This document shows positions 17,345 to 25,549 of a DNA stretch of 64,000 nucleotides, one piece after another (position 1 is the stretch's first letter; each line of letters starts with the position of its first letter). The translations under genes were made by a program, and so were the position numbers. Origin of the DNA: Sandaracinaceae bacterium (GTDB taxonomy: Bacteria > Myxococcota_A > Polyangia > Polyangiales > Houyiibacteriaceae); the NCBI GenBank assembly GCA_020633075.1, contig JACKEI010000001.1, positions 434,001 through 498,000 of the forward strand. Reading direction: 5' to 3'. Under the pieces are notes generated by a model. That model worked only from the letters and a program-made list of their open reading frames with translations, did not search any database and was not told where the DNA came from.

Positions 17345-17368
17345 AACTCGTAAGATTAGACGAAATAT
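17343..17368. promoter_or_regulatory. HipB operator-like site 1
   Basis: ATAACTCGT (17343-17351), 8-bp spacer, then ACGAAATAT (17360-17368), matching seven of nine bases of the inverted partner ACGAGTTAT. It covers the hipB start codon and abuts the -10 box. The 9-N8-9 layout parallels the N8 spacing of the E. coli HipB operator. Confidence 0.6.
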
Positions 17369-17396
17369 TATCGAATGGGCATATAACTCGTCACAA
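17367..17396 (-). promoter_or_regulatory. hipBA promoter
   Basis: On the minus strand, TTGTGA (complement of 17391-17396) and GATAAT (complement of 17367-17372; five of six matches to TATAAT) are separated by 18 bp. The -35 lies inside operator-like site 2 and the -10 touches site 1, the arrangement expected for tight autorepression. Confidence 0.65.
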
Positions 17397-17408
17397 AAAG
17401 CGACTAAT
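17383..17408. promoter_or_regulatory. HipB operator-like site 2
   Basis: ATAACTCGT (17383-17391), 8-bp spacer, then GCGACTAAT (17400-17408), matching six of nine bases of the inverted partner. It is exactly 40 bp from site 1 and covers the -35 box of the hipBA promoter. Confidence 0.5.
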
Positions 17409-17439
17409 GAGCGAAACGATGATGAGCGCTAATCGTCGT

Positions 17440-17463
17440 ACTTGGCGAGTAGTCGCGCCAAGT
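17440..17463. repeat. 8-8-8 inverted repeat between hipB and mrfA
   Basis: Perfect arms ACTTGGCG (17440-17447) and CGCCAAGT (17456-17463) with an 8-bp centre. It has the same N8 spacing as the hip operator sites but a different arm sequence, and no T-run. It could be a second regulator site or a hairpin. Confidence 0.5.
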
Positions 17464-17468
17464 GTGCA

Positions 17469-17494
17469 GCAACTCGTCCACCATGACGAGTTAT
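17469..17494. promoter_or_regulatory. HipB operator-like site 3
   Basis: AACTCGT (17471-17477) and ACGAGTT (17486-17492) form a perfect 7-bp inverted repeat with an 8-bp spacer; the right arm extends to ACGAGTTAT. This is the most symmetric copy. It lies 79 bp before the divergent mrfA start, so HipB could also influence mrfA. Confidence 0.6.
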
Positions 17495-17536
17495 TGTGTC
17501 GCGACTCCGAGCGACTGGAGCCCGCCCTCTGGGCTC

Positions 17537-17565
17537 TTGCTGGCGCAACTGCACGCACGTACAGT
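17537..17565 (+). promoter_or_regulatory. Candidate promoter of the mrfA-type gene
   Basis: TTGCTG (17537-17542) and TACAGT (17560-17565) are 17 bp apart. The predicted transcription start falls at about 17572-17573, the ATG itself, and there is no Shine-Dalgarno sequence before the ATG, so a leaderless mRNA is possible. The boxes match consensus only moderately. Confidence 0.35.
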
Positions 17566-17572
17566 GTCGCCC

Positions 17573-19996
17573 ATGTCCAGTGAAGCCTTCGACGGGCGCC
17601 GCCGCGCGCCCTGGCAGCGAGAAGTGGGGATCGCCTCCGTGCTGGAGCGCTGGGACGAAGGCCGTCGTGGCAAGAACATGGTCTTGGCGCACGAGCTGCC
17701 CCCGCGTGACGCGCGCAGCGGCCCCATCCCGGACTCGCTCGCCGCGCCCGTGCGCGCCGCCCTCGAGAAGCGCGGCATCCCGTCGCTGTACACGCACCAG
17801 CTCGAGGCCATCGAGCTCGCGGCGGCGGGACAGGACTTCGTGGTGGCCACCCCCACCGCGTCCGGCAAGAGCCTCTGTTACCACCTGCCGGTCATGGACG
17901 GCCTCGCGCGCGACAGCACCGCGCGGGCGCTCTACCTCTTCCCCACCAAGGCGCTGGCGCGGGACCAAGAAGACGGGCTGCGCGGGCTCTTGCGCGACGC
18001 GGGCATCGGGCAGGGGGCCATCACCTACGACGGCGACACACCAGGGGACGCGCGGCGCGCGGCGCGGGAGCGGGCCGGCGTGCTCATCACCAACCCGGAC
18101 ATGCTGCACGCCAGCATCCTGCCGCACCACGCCAACTGGGCGCGCTTCTTCTCCAACCTGCGCTTCGTGGTCGTGGACGAGCTGCACATGTACCGCGGCG
18201 TGTTCGGCTCGCACCTGGCCAACGTCATGCGGCGCCTGCAGCGCATCGCGCGCTTTCACGGCAGCGAGCCGCTGTTCATCTCGGCCTCGGCCACCATCGG
18301 CAACCCGGGGGAGCACGCCTCGCGCATCGTCGGCAGGCCCGTGCGCGTGCTGGGAGAGAGCGGCGCACCCTCGGGCCCGCGGCACGTGCGCGTGTACAAC
18401 CCGCCGGTCATCAACGCGGAGCTGGGCATCCGTGAGAGCTACATCAAGGCGGCCGTGCGTCTCACGGTGGACCTGGTGTCCGCGGACGTGGCCACGCTGG
18501 TCTTTGGGCAGTCACGCAACGGCGTGGAGGTCATGCTGAAGTACCTGCGCGACAAGCTGCCCAACATCCCACCGGAGAGCATCCAGGCGTACCGCGGCGG
18601 GTATCTTCCGGAGACGCGGAGGCGCATCGAGCTCGGCCTGCGCGAGGGGGACATCCGCTGCGTGGTGGCCACCAACGCGCTCGAGCTGGGCATCGACATC
18701 GGCGCGCTGGACGCGGTGGTGTGCGCCGGTTACCCGGGCACCATCGCGGGGCTGTGGCAGCGCTTCGGGCGCGCGGGGCGGCGGCAAGAGCCCAGCATCG
18801 CGGTGCTGGTCACCTCGAGCCAGCCGCACGACCAGTTCGTGGCGCGCGACCCGGAGCAGATTGTGGGGGCGCCCGTGGAAGAGGCGCGCATCGACCCCAA
18901 CAACGTGGAGATCCTGATCCAGCACCTGAAGTGCGCCGCGTTCGAGCTGCCCTTCACGGAGTCCGACGGCTTTGGCGACGTGCCGCAGGACGCGCTGGCC
19001 GATGCGCTGGGGTTCCTGGCCGAGAACGAGGTGCTGCACGCGGCGCGCGACGGCCGCGGCGAGCTCGTCTACCACTGGTCGGCGGACAGCTACCCGGCCA
19101 ACAACGTGTCGCTGCGCAGCGTGGGCTGGGACAACTTCGTCATCATCGACCTGGACACGGACAAGACCATCGCCGAGATGGACTGGCGCAGCACGCACAC
19201 CATGCTGCACGTGCAGGCCATCTACCAGCACGACGGCGGGCAGTACCAGGTGGAGCGCTTGGACTTCGACAACCACAAGGCCTACGTGCGCGGCGTGGCG
19301 CCGGACTACTACACCACGGCGCAGACCCACACGCGCGTGAGCGTGCTGGAGCAGGACGACCAGGCCAGCGTGCGCTTCACGCCCGAGGTGTCGCTGGCCG
19401 CGGGGCTGGGCGACGTGAGCGTCATCGAGCGCGTGGTGGGCTACAAGAAGATCAAATACCACTCGCACGAGAACGTGGGCTACGGGGACGTGCACCTGCC
19501 CGAGATGCAGATGCACACCACGGGCTTCTGGCTGACGTTCCCAGAGACGTGGGTGCAGGCCCGCCCAGAGCCTCGCGCGGCCGTCATCGACGCGCTGCGC
19601 GGCCTGAGCAAGGCCATGCACACGGTGGCCAGCATTGGGCTCATGGTGGACCCCCGTGACCTGGGCCGCACGCTGGGCGACAAGACCGACGCCGACGGGC
19701 CGCCCAGCAAGGGGCAGGGCGGCGGACCCGGCTTCGACCCCACCATCTTCCTCTTCGACTACGTGGCCGGCGGCATTGGCCTCGCGCCGCGCCTCTTCGA
19801 CGAGCGCGAGGTGCTGCTGCAGCGCACCCGCCACCTGGTGGAGGCCTGCGAGTGCAGCTCCGGCTGCCCCGCGTGCATCGGCCCCGACGCCGGCGAGAGC
19901 GACGAACACGGCGCCCCCATCGAGGGCGTGGTCCCCACCCGCAAAGACATCGTCCTAGACGTGCTGCGCTCCGTGGGGGTGGCCGCGCTGCACTGA
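17573..19996 (+). CDS. mrfA: DEAD/DEAH-type helicase with C-terminal Zn-binding DUF1998 (MrfA/YprA type)
   Basis: 807 residues. A superfamily-2 helicase core carries Walker A TPTASGKS (~94-101), a DELH box (~202-205) and a motif VI-like QRFGRAGRR. The C-terminus holds four Cys at 759, 761, 765 and 768 (CxCxxxCxxC), the DUF1998 metal site. This is the plan of Bacillus subtilis MrfA (YprA), a 3'-5' helicase that repairs mitomycin C damage with the exonuclease MrfB. An MrfB-type gene lies at 25550-26917. ATG at 17573 is used because upstream in-frame residues cross the hip operator region. The symbol is transferred by family; the repair role here is inferred. Confidence 0.88.
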   Translation: MSSEAFDGRRRAPWQREVGIASVLERWDEGRRGKNMVLAHELPPRDARSGPIPDSLAAPVRAALEKRGIPSLYTHQLEAIELAAAGQDFVVATPTASGKSLCYHLPVMDGLARDSTARALYLFPTKALARDQEDGLRGLLRDAGIGQGAITYDGDTPGDARRAARERAGVLITNPDMLHASILPHHANWARFFSNLRFVVVDELHMYRGVFGSHLANVMRRLQRIARFHGSEPLFISASATIGNPGEHASRIVGRPVRVLGESGAPSGPRHVRVYNPPVINAELGIRESYIKAAVRLTVDLVSADVATLVFGQSRNGVEVMLKYLRDKLPNIPPESIQAYRGGYLPETRRRIELGLREGDIRCVVATNALELGIDIGALDAVVCAGYPGTIAGLWQRFGRAGRRQEPSIAVLVTSSQPHDQFVARDPEQIVGAPVEEARIDPNNVEILIQHLKCAAFELPFTESDGFGDVPQDALADALGFLAENEVLHAARDGRGELVYHWSADSYPANNVSLRSVGWDNFVIIDLDTDKTIAEMDWRSTHTMLHVQAIYQHDGGQYQVERLDFDNHKAYVRGVAPDYYTTAQTHTRVSVLEQDDQASVRFTPEVSLAAGLGDVSVIERVVGYKKIKYHSHENVGYGDVHLPEMQMHTTGFWLTFPETWVQARPEPRAAVIDALRGLSKAMHTVASIGLMVDPRDLGRTLGDKTDADGPPSKGQGGGPGFDPTIFLFDYVAGGIGLAPRLFDEREVLLQRTRHLVEACECSSGCPACIGPDAGESDEHGAPIEGVVPTRKDIVLDVLRSVGVAALH

Positions 19997-20106
19997 GGGG
20001 ACGCGGCGCTGGTGCTGGCTCGGCGGTGCCGGCTCGGGTCTTGCCAGTCGTATGCTCGGTCGCAACACCTCACTCATCCCTCTAAAATGAGGCAAGGAGG
20101 TCTCCG

Positions 20107-20450
20107 ATGCGACTTGAAGCCACCGTCCCCGACAGCCGAGGCTCCGCCGTGCAGGAGCTTGCAGATCAGCTTGGGCTGAGCCGCAGCAGATCATCGACGA
20201 AGCTCTGTCCCTGTTCCTGAAGGCGGTCCTCGAGATACGCCGGGGTCACCGTCTGGTCACCCAGGACCCTAGCGGCTCCCGCGCGGCGTGTGAGCTCACC
20301 ACTCCGACACTCACGACGCTCGAGTGGGCTCTGTCCTCTGAGAAGCTCCATCTCCCAGACGCTGCGCTCGCCAAGATCCAGGCGTTGGTAGACGCTCCTG
20401 AAGAACCCAGCCAGCGGCTGCGAGGAGCAGCGAAGCGTCATCCCGGATGA
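20107..20450 (+). pseudogene. Frameshifted RHH-type antitoxin (TacA/DUF1778-like)
   Basis: ATG at 20107 follows a strong AGGAGG site (20096-20101). The first ~27 codons encode a ribbon-helix-helix start (MRLEATVPDSRG...LADQLGLSRS). At ~20185-20189 a one-base loss breaks the frame, and the reading frame shifted by -1 resumes with QIIDEALSLFLKAVLEIRRG and continues ~85 codons to TGA at 20448. Rejoined, the product is a typical RHH antitoxin of ~114 residues with a C-terminal toxin-binding tail. In the original frame translation would stop near 20218. The RHH assignment rests on the SRSQIIDEAL pattern. A sequencing error is the alternative to true decay. Confidence 0.7.
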
Positions 20451-20753
20451 GCGCGCGCCGGTATCGGACGCGCGGGATCGGACCAGCTGATCCCGCTTCG
20501 GGACGTCCTCGATGCTTCCGCCGAAGACGTCGACGCGGGGCTCCCTCCGGTCCTCGGCTTCTAGACACTCAGCATGGCCTCCATAGCGTCGCAGGAGGCG
20601 GTATCGGTGCTCGCGAAGCGGTTGCCTCGGTATCCAATGCCGGTCGCGCTGATCAGTCGCCTGGCCGTCGACGAGCGCCCTCGCCGTCGACGCCTCGGTG
20701 AGGCGCTGTTACTCGCGATGGCTGTCGCGCGCGCTGCGTTCGCAGACAGCTGA
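20451..20753 (+). pseudogene. Remnant of a GNAT acetyltransferase toxin (TacT-like)
   Basis: Directly after the antitoxin, one reading frame encodes a broken GNAT domain: ...PVLGF, a TAG at 20562 where Tyr is usual, then TLSMASIA...LAKRLPRYP, then LISRLAVDERPRRRRLGEALLL, ending at TGA 20751. These are the strand-4 and acetyl-CoA-loop motifs of TacT-type toxins (R/Q-x-x-G-x-G is here R-R-R-R-L-G, so the loop is degenerate). The N-terminus and the C-terminal third are missing. Together with the preceding gene it looks like a dead TacAT-type module. The 141 bp from 20754 to the next gene hold no gene I can support. Confidence 0.6.
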
Positions 20754-20894
20754 CCGGTCACACATCGAGCGCGCACGGAACCTGGTGTACGACTGCGACT
20801 GGCTCGCGGACATGACGGACTGGACGGACGACGCGGGGCGCGCCAACCGCCCGCCTGCTCTTGACTGCCATTCAATTGGCTCCACGATTCCCCG

Positions 20895-22049
20895 ATGACC
20901 ACCCCCGCCGAAGACACGCTAGAGGAGATCGCCTTGTTTCGTAGCCAGGTGCTGCGCTTCCTGGAGCAGGAGGTGGTTCCGCACTACGAGGCCTGGGAGG
21001 CGGCGCACATCATCCCGCGCGAGCTGTGGAACACCATGGGGGAGAATGGGCTGCTGTGCGTGGACATGCCGGAGGAGTATGGCGCGGCGGGCGCGAGCTT
21101 TGACGTGTGCCAGATGATCCAGGAGGAGATGTGTCGCCTGGGGCTGCATGGGTTGGCCACCGGGTACAACATCCACTCCAACATCGTCGCGCCGTACCTG
21201 AGCAACCTCGCCAACGACGCGCAGAAGCAGCGCTGGCTGCCGCGTATGGTGAGCGGCGAGGTGGTGGCGGCGCTGGCCATGACGGAGCCGGGGGCGGGCA
21301 GCGACCTGGCGGGCATGCGCACCACGGCGGTGCGTGACGGGGACCACTACGTGCTGAACGGCTCGAAGACCTTCATCACCAACGGCATCCACGCGGGCCT
21401 CACCATTGTGTGCGCCAAGACGGACGCGACGGCGGGGGCCAAGGGCATCAGCCTGTTCTTGGTGGACGCCACCCTGCCGGGCTACTCCACGGGCAAGAAG
21501 ATCGAGAAGATTGGGCAGCACAGCAGCGACACGGCGGAGCTGTTCTTCGAGGACCTGCGCGTGCCCGTGGACGCGCTGCTGGGCGAGGAGGGCAAGGGCT
21601 TTGCGTACCTGATGCAGGAGCTCCCGCGTGAGCGCCTGGGCTGCGCGGTGCAGGCCATTGGGCACGCGCAGGGCGCGCTGGACCTGACCGCCGCGTACGT
21701 GCAGGAGCGCAAGGTGTTTGGCCAGCCTGTGGCCAAGCTGCAGAACACACGCTTCAAGCTGGCGCAGGTGAAGACCGAGCTGGAGCTCTGCCGCGCGCTG
21801 CTGGAGAAGCACATGGCCAAGTTCGCCCGGCACGAGATGACCGTGGACGACGCGGCCATGCTCAAGCTCGCGTGCACCGAGATGCAGGTCAACGCCGTGA
21901 ACGAGTGCCTCCAGCTCTTCGGTGGCTACGGCTACACGGACGAGTACCCCATCTCGCGCTTCTACCGCGACGCCCGCGTGCAGACCATCTACGCGGGCAG
22001 CTCCGAGATCATGAAGGAGGTCATCGCCCGCAGCATCGTCGGGCGCTGA
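20895..22049 (+). CDS. Acyl-CoA dehydrogenase (LCAD/IVD-like active site)
   Basis: 384 residues, full-length flavoprotein of fatty-acid or branched-chain acyl-CoA oxidation. The family signature ALAMTEPGAGSDL (~125-137) and the GGYGYTDEYP segment (~337-346) are present. The usual MCAD-type catalytic Glu in YxGxSE is replaced (YAGSSE carries Ala), while Glu246 in PRERLG sits at the helix-G position used as base by long-chain and isovaleryl-CoA dehydrogenases. The chain length preference is not readable. ATG at 20895 has no clear Shine-Dalgarno sequence. It is convergent with the AgmX-type gene, 40 bp away. Confidence 0.93.
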   Translation: MTTPAEDTLEEIALFRSQVLRFLEQEVVPHYEAWEAAHIIPRELWNTMGENGLLCVDMPEEYGAAGASFDVCQMIQEEMCRLGLHGLATGYNIHSNIVAPYLSNLANDAQKQRWLPRMVSGEVVAALAMTEPGAGSDLAGMRTTAVRDGDHYVLNGSKTFITNGIHAGLTIVCAKTDATAGAKGISLFLVDATLPGYSTGKKIEKIGQHSSDTAELFFEDLRVPVDALLGEEGKGFAYLMQELPRERLGCAVQAIGHAQGALDLTAAYVQERKVFGQPVAKLQNTRFKLAQVKTELELCRALLEKHMAKFARHEMTVDDAAMLKLACTEMQVNAVNECLQLFGGYGYTDEYPISRFYRDARVQTIYAGSSEIMKEVIARSIVGR

Positions 22050-22089
22050 GCAGCCCTCGAGCCACGGGCGCGCTCCGTCCAGGCCGGCG

Positions 22090-22761
22090 TCAGCGCCGCC
22101 CCGGCTCGAACTCGAAGGGGTAGCGGTAGAGGATGGACCCGCCCACCGGCCCCGGCGAGAAGCGCAGCGCGCCGATGACGGCCGTGACGCACGACGCGAC
22201 CGTGGGCGACACGGAGTTCTGGATGGCGACGACGTCCACCACGCTGCCGCTGGGGAGCAGGCGGAACTCGATGTTCATGGTGCCGTGCAGGCCCGGGTGG
22301 CTGGCCAGCTCGCGCTCGTAGCAGGCGGTGATGTCCCCGCCGACGGCGTGCAGCCGGGCTTCCACGATGGCGGCGTCGAAGTACGGCCCGTCCTCGGTGG
22401 CCTCGCCCGTCTGCACCTGCCCGCGCGGCGCGCGCGGCGGCTCCACGAAGGTGTCCGGCTGCGTGGTGCTGGGGGGGCGGGGGTTGGTCGCCAGCGTGCG
22501 GTCCGCTCCGGTCGGCGCGAGAGGGGTGGCCGTGCCGCGGGGGCGTGGCGCGGGCGCGGGCTCGGCAGCCGCTTCGGTGGCGGCGGGCTCGGCCTCCGCG
22601 GTGGTGCTCCCGCTGGACTGGGAGCCCCCACAGCCCACGCTCGCGCTGAGCAGCGCTCCCAGCAGCAGCCCGCCGCAGAGGGCGCGGGGACGCGGGGCTG
22701 CGTGGAGGAGCCGTGTTCCAACAAGGGAGGTGGCCAAGGACGTCGCTCGGGTTGCGTGCAT
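22090..22761 (-). CDS. AgmX/PglI C-terminal domain lipoprotein
   Basis: 223 residues from ATG at 22761 (six fewer than the longest frame). A signal peptide with a lipobox-like LSASVGCGG is followed by a Pro/Ala/Glu/Thr-rich linker (~45-120). The C-terminal ~95 residues contain the TonB-like AgmX/PglI domain: acidic helix DGPYFDAAIVEARLHAVGGDITACYE, then strands IEFRLLPSGSVVDVVAIQNS and FSPGPVGGSILYRYPFEFEP. AgmX and PglI are needed for gliding motility in Myxococcus xanthus. Many myxobacterial paralogs have no known role, so a link to motility is only possible. Confidence 0.82.
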   Translation of the reverse strand: MHATRATSLATSLVGTRLLHAAPRPRALCGGLLLGALLSASVGCGGSQSSGSTTAEAEPAATEAAAEPAPAPRPRGTATPLAPTGADRTLATNPRPPSTTQPDTFVEPPRAPRGQVQTGEATEDGPYFDAAIVEARLHAVGGDITACYERELASHPGLHGTMNIEFRLLPSGSVVDVVAIQNSVSPTVASCVTAVIGALRFSPGPVGGSILYRYPFEFEPGRR

Positions 22762-22857
22762 GCGCGCACTGTAGCGCAAGAAGAGCGGCGCGGGACCCGA
22801 GGCCAGCGCTACGGGCGGTGACCTACGCCGCGCCGCCCACAGCCCCAGCGGCCGGCC

Positions 22858-23841
22858 TCACTTCCAGCGCAGCGTGTACGTCATGGAGTGCCCAATGCGC
22901 TCCGAGAAGCGGCGCACGCTGGCGGCGGAGGTCCTCTCGGTCATGGCGGCCGGGATCAGCGTGGTGAGCCACCCACCGAAGCTCTGCTGCTCGCGCTGCT
23001 TCGGGCCCGCGCTAGGGGCGTAGTCCACCTTCGCGGAGAGGCGCCCCGCCGCGCTCAGCAGGCTGTGCAGGTCCCGGAACACGATGAACGAGTTGTCGTT
23101 CTGGTGCGTGCCCCAATTGGACGTGGGCAGGAAGTCCACCAGGTGGATCAGCTGGTAGTTCAGCTGCACGAACAGGTCCTCCGCGCTGAGCGAGATGGGC
23201 TCGTTGTCGATCACGCGGTGGAGGTCGATGCCCTCCAGCTGGTCCAGGCGCGAGAGGTTCGCGCGCAGCTCACGGCGCAGCGGCAGGTCGTAGAGCAGGC
23301 GCAAGACCGACGGGAACGCCTCCACGTGCCGCCACTCGAAGTCCGTGAGCAGCGCGCGCAGCGCCGGGATCTTGTCCGCCGGCATGGCGAAGGTGTTGGT
23401 GCCGGTGCCCAGGATGGAGTGCAGCAGCAGCACCAGCGGCGACACCTCCGGGTAGTGCTGCACGCCGTACTCGAAGCCGAAGTACAGGTGGTCCAAGAAC
23501 GACCCGTCCGCGTGCTCCACGTCGAAGTCGCACTCCTCCACCATGAACTTCAGCAGGGCGGGGTCCACCTTGGGTAGGGGGAAGCGCGCGCGCGCGTCCT
23601 GGTACGCCTGCTCCACCGACTCCGCCTTGGGGCGGTCCCACTGCACGGCCTTGGCGATGCGCGTGCGGATGACGTGCCGCGGGATGGCGCCCTCCAGGGT
23701 CTGGAAGATGGTCTTGTCCAGGTCGAAGTCCGGGATGGGCGCGACGTCCACGTGGCCGCTGTGATCGAGCGCAGCGCCAAGGGCGATGGCCGCCTTGCGC
23801 TGCACGCTGGGGATGGGGGCTTGTTCGGCGCTCTGCTTCAT
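22858..23841 (-). CDS. Conserved-looking soluble protein of unknown function
   Basis: 327 residues. No signal peptide or membrane segment. Composition is globular, with His- and aromatic-rich stretches (for example DHLYFGFEYGVQHYP at ~114-128, LLLHSILGTGTNTF at ~135-148, VQLNYQLIHLVDFLP ~240). No family is recognised and no catalytic motif can be claimed. ATG at 23841 has a GAGGT site 8-12 bases upstream; the longer upstream frame is Arg-rich and unlike protein. It is divergent from the WS/DGAT acyltransferase gene across a 238-bp intergenic region. Confidence 0.75.
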   Translation of the reverse strand: MKQSAEQAPIPSVQRKAAIALGAALDHSGHVDVAPIPDFDLDKTIFQTLEGAIPRHVIRTRIAKAVQWDRPKAESVEQAYQDARARFPLPKVDPALLKFMVEECDFDVEHADGSFLDHLYFGFEYGVQHYPEVSPLVLLLHSILGTGTNTFAMPADKIPALRALLTDFEWRHVEAFPSVLRLLYDLPLRRELRANLSRLDQLEGIDLHRVIDNEPISLSAEDLFVQLNYQLIHLVDFLPTSNWGTHQNDNSFIVFRDLHSLLSAAGRLSAKVDYAPSAGPKQREQQSFGGWLTTLIPAAMTERTSAASVRRFSERIGHSMTYTLRWK

Positions 23842-24079
23842 GGGCTTACCTCGTGGGGTTCCAGGGACCTGCCGCTCATCATGAGCAAACCCGAACCCGA
23901 CGTTAAGTTCATTTTTTAGGCAGAGCGGAGGCGGCCATCGGCGGGGACCGGTTGCGCCGCGCGCGCAAGGCTTGCGCCGTGAGCGGAAGCGCGAGCCCCG
24001 GCGGCGGTCTGCGGCGGGGGCCAAGCGCGGGTTCGCCATGCGCCGCAGCCTGGCCCGCGCGTTGCTTTCTTGGCCTTTC

Positions 24080-25492
24080 ATGTCCAGCCACGAGCCCTTC
24101 TTCGAGCGCCTCTCCACCTTGGACCACGCGTTCCTGGCCACCGAGAGCGAGAATTGCCCCATGCACGTGGGGGCGGTGCTGCTCTTGGACGCCAAGCCGC
24201 TGCGCACAGAGACGGGCGGCGTGGACTTCGCCGCCATCCTCCGGTTCATCGAGGGCGCGCTGCACACGGAGCCGCGCTTCACCCAGCGCCTGCACAAGCT
24301 CCCGGGCACGCGCGAGCACGTGTGGGTGGACGACCCGCACTTCCACCTCGAGTACCACGTGCGTCACGCCGCCCTGCCGCGCCCTGGGGATGACCGGCAG
24401 CTCAAGCGCCTGGCCGGGCGCATCTTCTCCCAGAACCTGGACCGGCAGCGGCCCCTCTGGGAGTTCTGGGTGGTGGAGGGGCTGGAGGGCGACCGCTTCG
24501 CGATGATCTGCAAGGTGCACCACTGCCTCACGGACGGCATGGGCGCCGTGAAGATCCTGGGCAGCATGATCGGCAACAGCCCGCGCACCCCCAAGCCGCG
24601 CACGCCGCGCCCGGTGCCGTCCAACCGTGCGCTGCTGCGGGCCTCGCTGGGGAGGCGCGTGGCCAGCCTGGGCGACGTGCGCGCGCACCTCGGGCGGCTG
24701 CGCAGCGCGGGTGGCGAGGCGGCCGCGCACTCGCCCCTGTCCGGGCTCTTCGGCACGCTCAAGAAGGGGGTCACCCCGGGGCCCAAGACCTCGCTCAACC
24801 CGGCGCACGTGGGGCCGCACCGCCGCTTCGACACGCTGCGCCTGGACCTCGCTGAGATGAAGGAGGTCAAGCAGCGCCTGGGGGGCAAGCTCAACGACGT
24901 GGTGCTGGCCACGGTGGCGCTGGGCCTGCACCGCTACTTCCGCGCGCAAGGCGAGGCGCCGCGGCTGTACCAGGGCTTCCGGGCGCTGGTGCCCGCCAGC
25001 GTGCGCAGCGACGACAAGCAGGCGCTGGGCAACAAGGTGGCCACGCTCATCGCGGACTTGCCGGTGCACGAGAGCGACCCGCGCACGATCTACGAGCTGG
25101 TCACCCGCGAGACCGCGTTCCTCAAGCACGAGTCCAACAGCGTGCGCGGCATCCAGATCCTCGAGGACCTGGACGACGCGCTCGGGCTCGGCGCCGTGTC
25201 GGGGGCCTTCGTGCTGGCTGGCAAGATGCGCTCGTTCAACACCATCGTCACCAACGTGCCCGGGCCGCCCATGCCGGTGCCGCTCTTTGGCGCGCCGCTG
25301 CTGGAGATCTATGGCCTGGTGCCCCTCTTTGCGCAGCAGGCGCTGGGCATCGCGCTCTTCAGCTACGCCGGGCACCTGCACTGGGGCTTCAACGCAGACT
25401 GGCACGCCGTCGCGAACCTGCACGACCTGGTGGCGGCCATGCAGAGCGCCTTCACGGAGCTGCTGGCAGCCGCGCGCGCGGAGGCTCCGTAG
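24080..25492 (+). CDS. Wax ester synthase / diacylglycerol acyltransferase (WS/DGAT)
   Basis: 470 residues. The N-terminal condensation-like half carries HHCLTDG at residues 147-153, the HHxxxDG active-site motif of the WS/DGAT family, and the C-terminal half shows the NDVVLA and NTIVTNVPGP signatures (~270-275 and ~388-397). These enzymes join a fatty acyl-CoA to a fatty alcohol or diacylglycerol, making storage lipid droplets. ATG at 24080 gives the common start MSSHEPFFERLSTLD; an in-frame ATG at 24038 is possible. An acyl-CoA dehydrogenase lies nearby, but no operon links them. Confidence 0.92.
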   Translation: MSSHEPFFERLSTLDHAFLATESENCPMHVGAVLLLDAKPLRTETGGVDFAAILRFIEGALHTEPRFTQRLHKLPGTREHVWVDDPHFHLEYHVRHAALPRPGDDRQLKRLAGRIFSQNLDRQRPLWEFWVVEGLEGDRFAMICKVHHCLTDGMGAVKILGSMIGNSPRTPKPRTPRPVPSNRALLRASLGRRVASLGDVRAHLGRLRSAGGEAAAHSPLSGLFGTLKKGVTPGPKTSLNPAHVGPHRRFDTLRLDLAEMKEVKQRLGGKLNDVVLATVALGLHRYFRAQGEAPRLYQGFRALVPASVRSDDKQALGNKVATLIADLPVHESDPRTIYELVTRETAFLKHESNSVRGIQILEDLDDALGLGAVSGAFVLAGKMRSFNTIVTNVPGPPMPVPLFGAPLLEIYGLVPLFAQQALGIALFSYAGHLHWGFNADWHAVANLHDLVAAMQSAFTELLAAARAEAP

Positions 25493-25549
25493 CGGCCGGA
25501 CTGCGGGCGGGCCTTTACATCACGGGCGCGCGCGACTACTCCCGGGAGC

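Noticed and set aside
18512..19909. 465-codon minus-strand frame opposite the helicase gene
   Set aside because: Antisense shadow of conserved helicase motifs; no coherent protein features.
20166..20441. 91-codon minus-strand frame over the RHH pseudogene
   Set aside because: It is antisense to the recognisable RHH antitoxin frame, which has a strong Shine-Dalgarno sequence; the minus frame has no motif.
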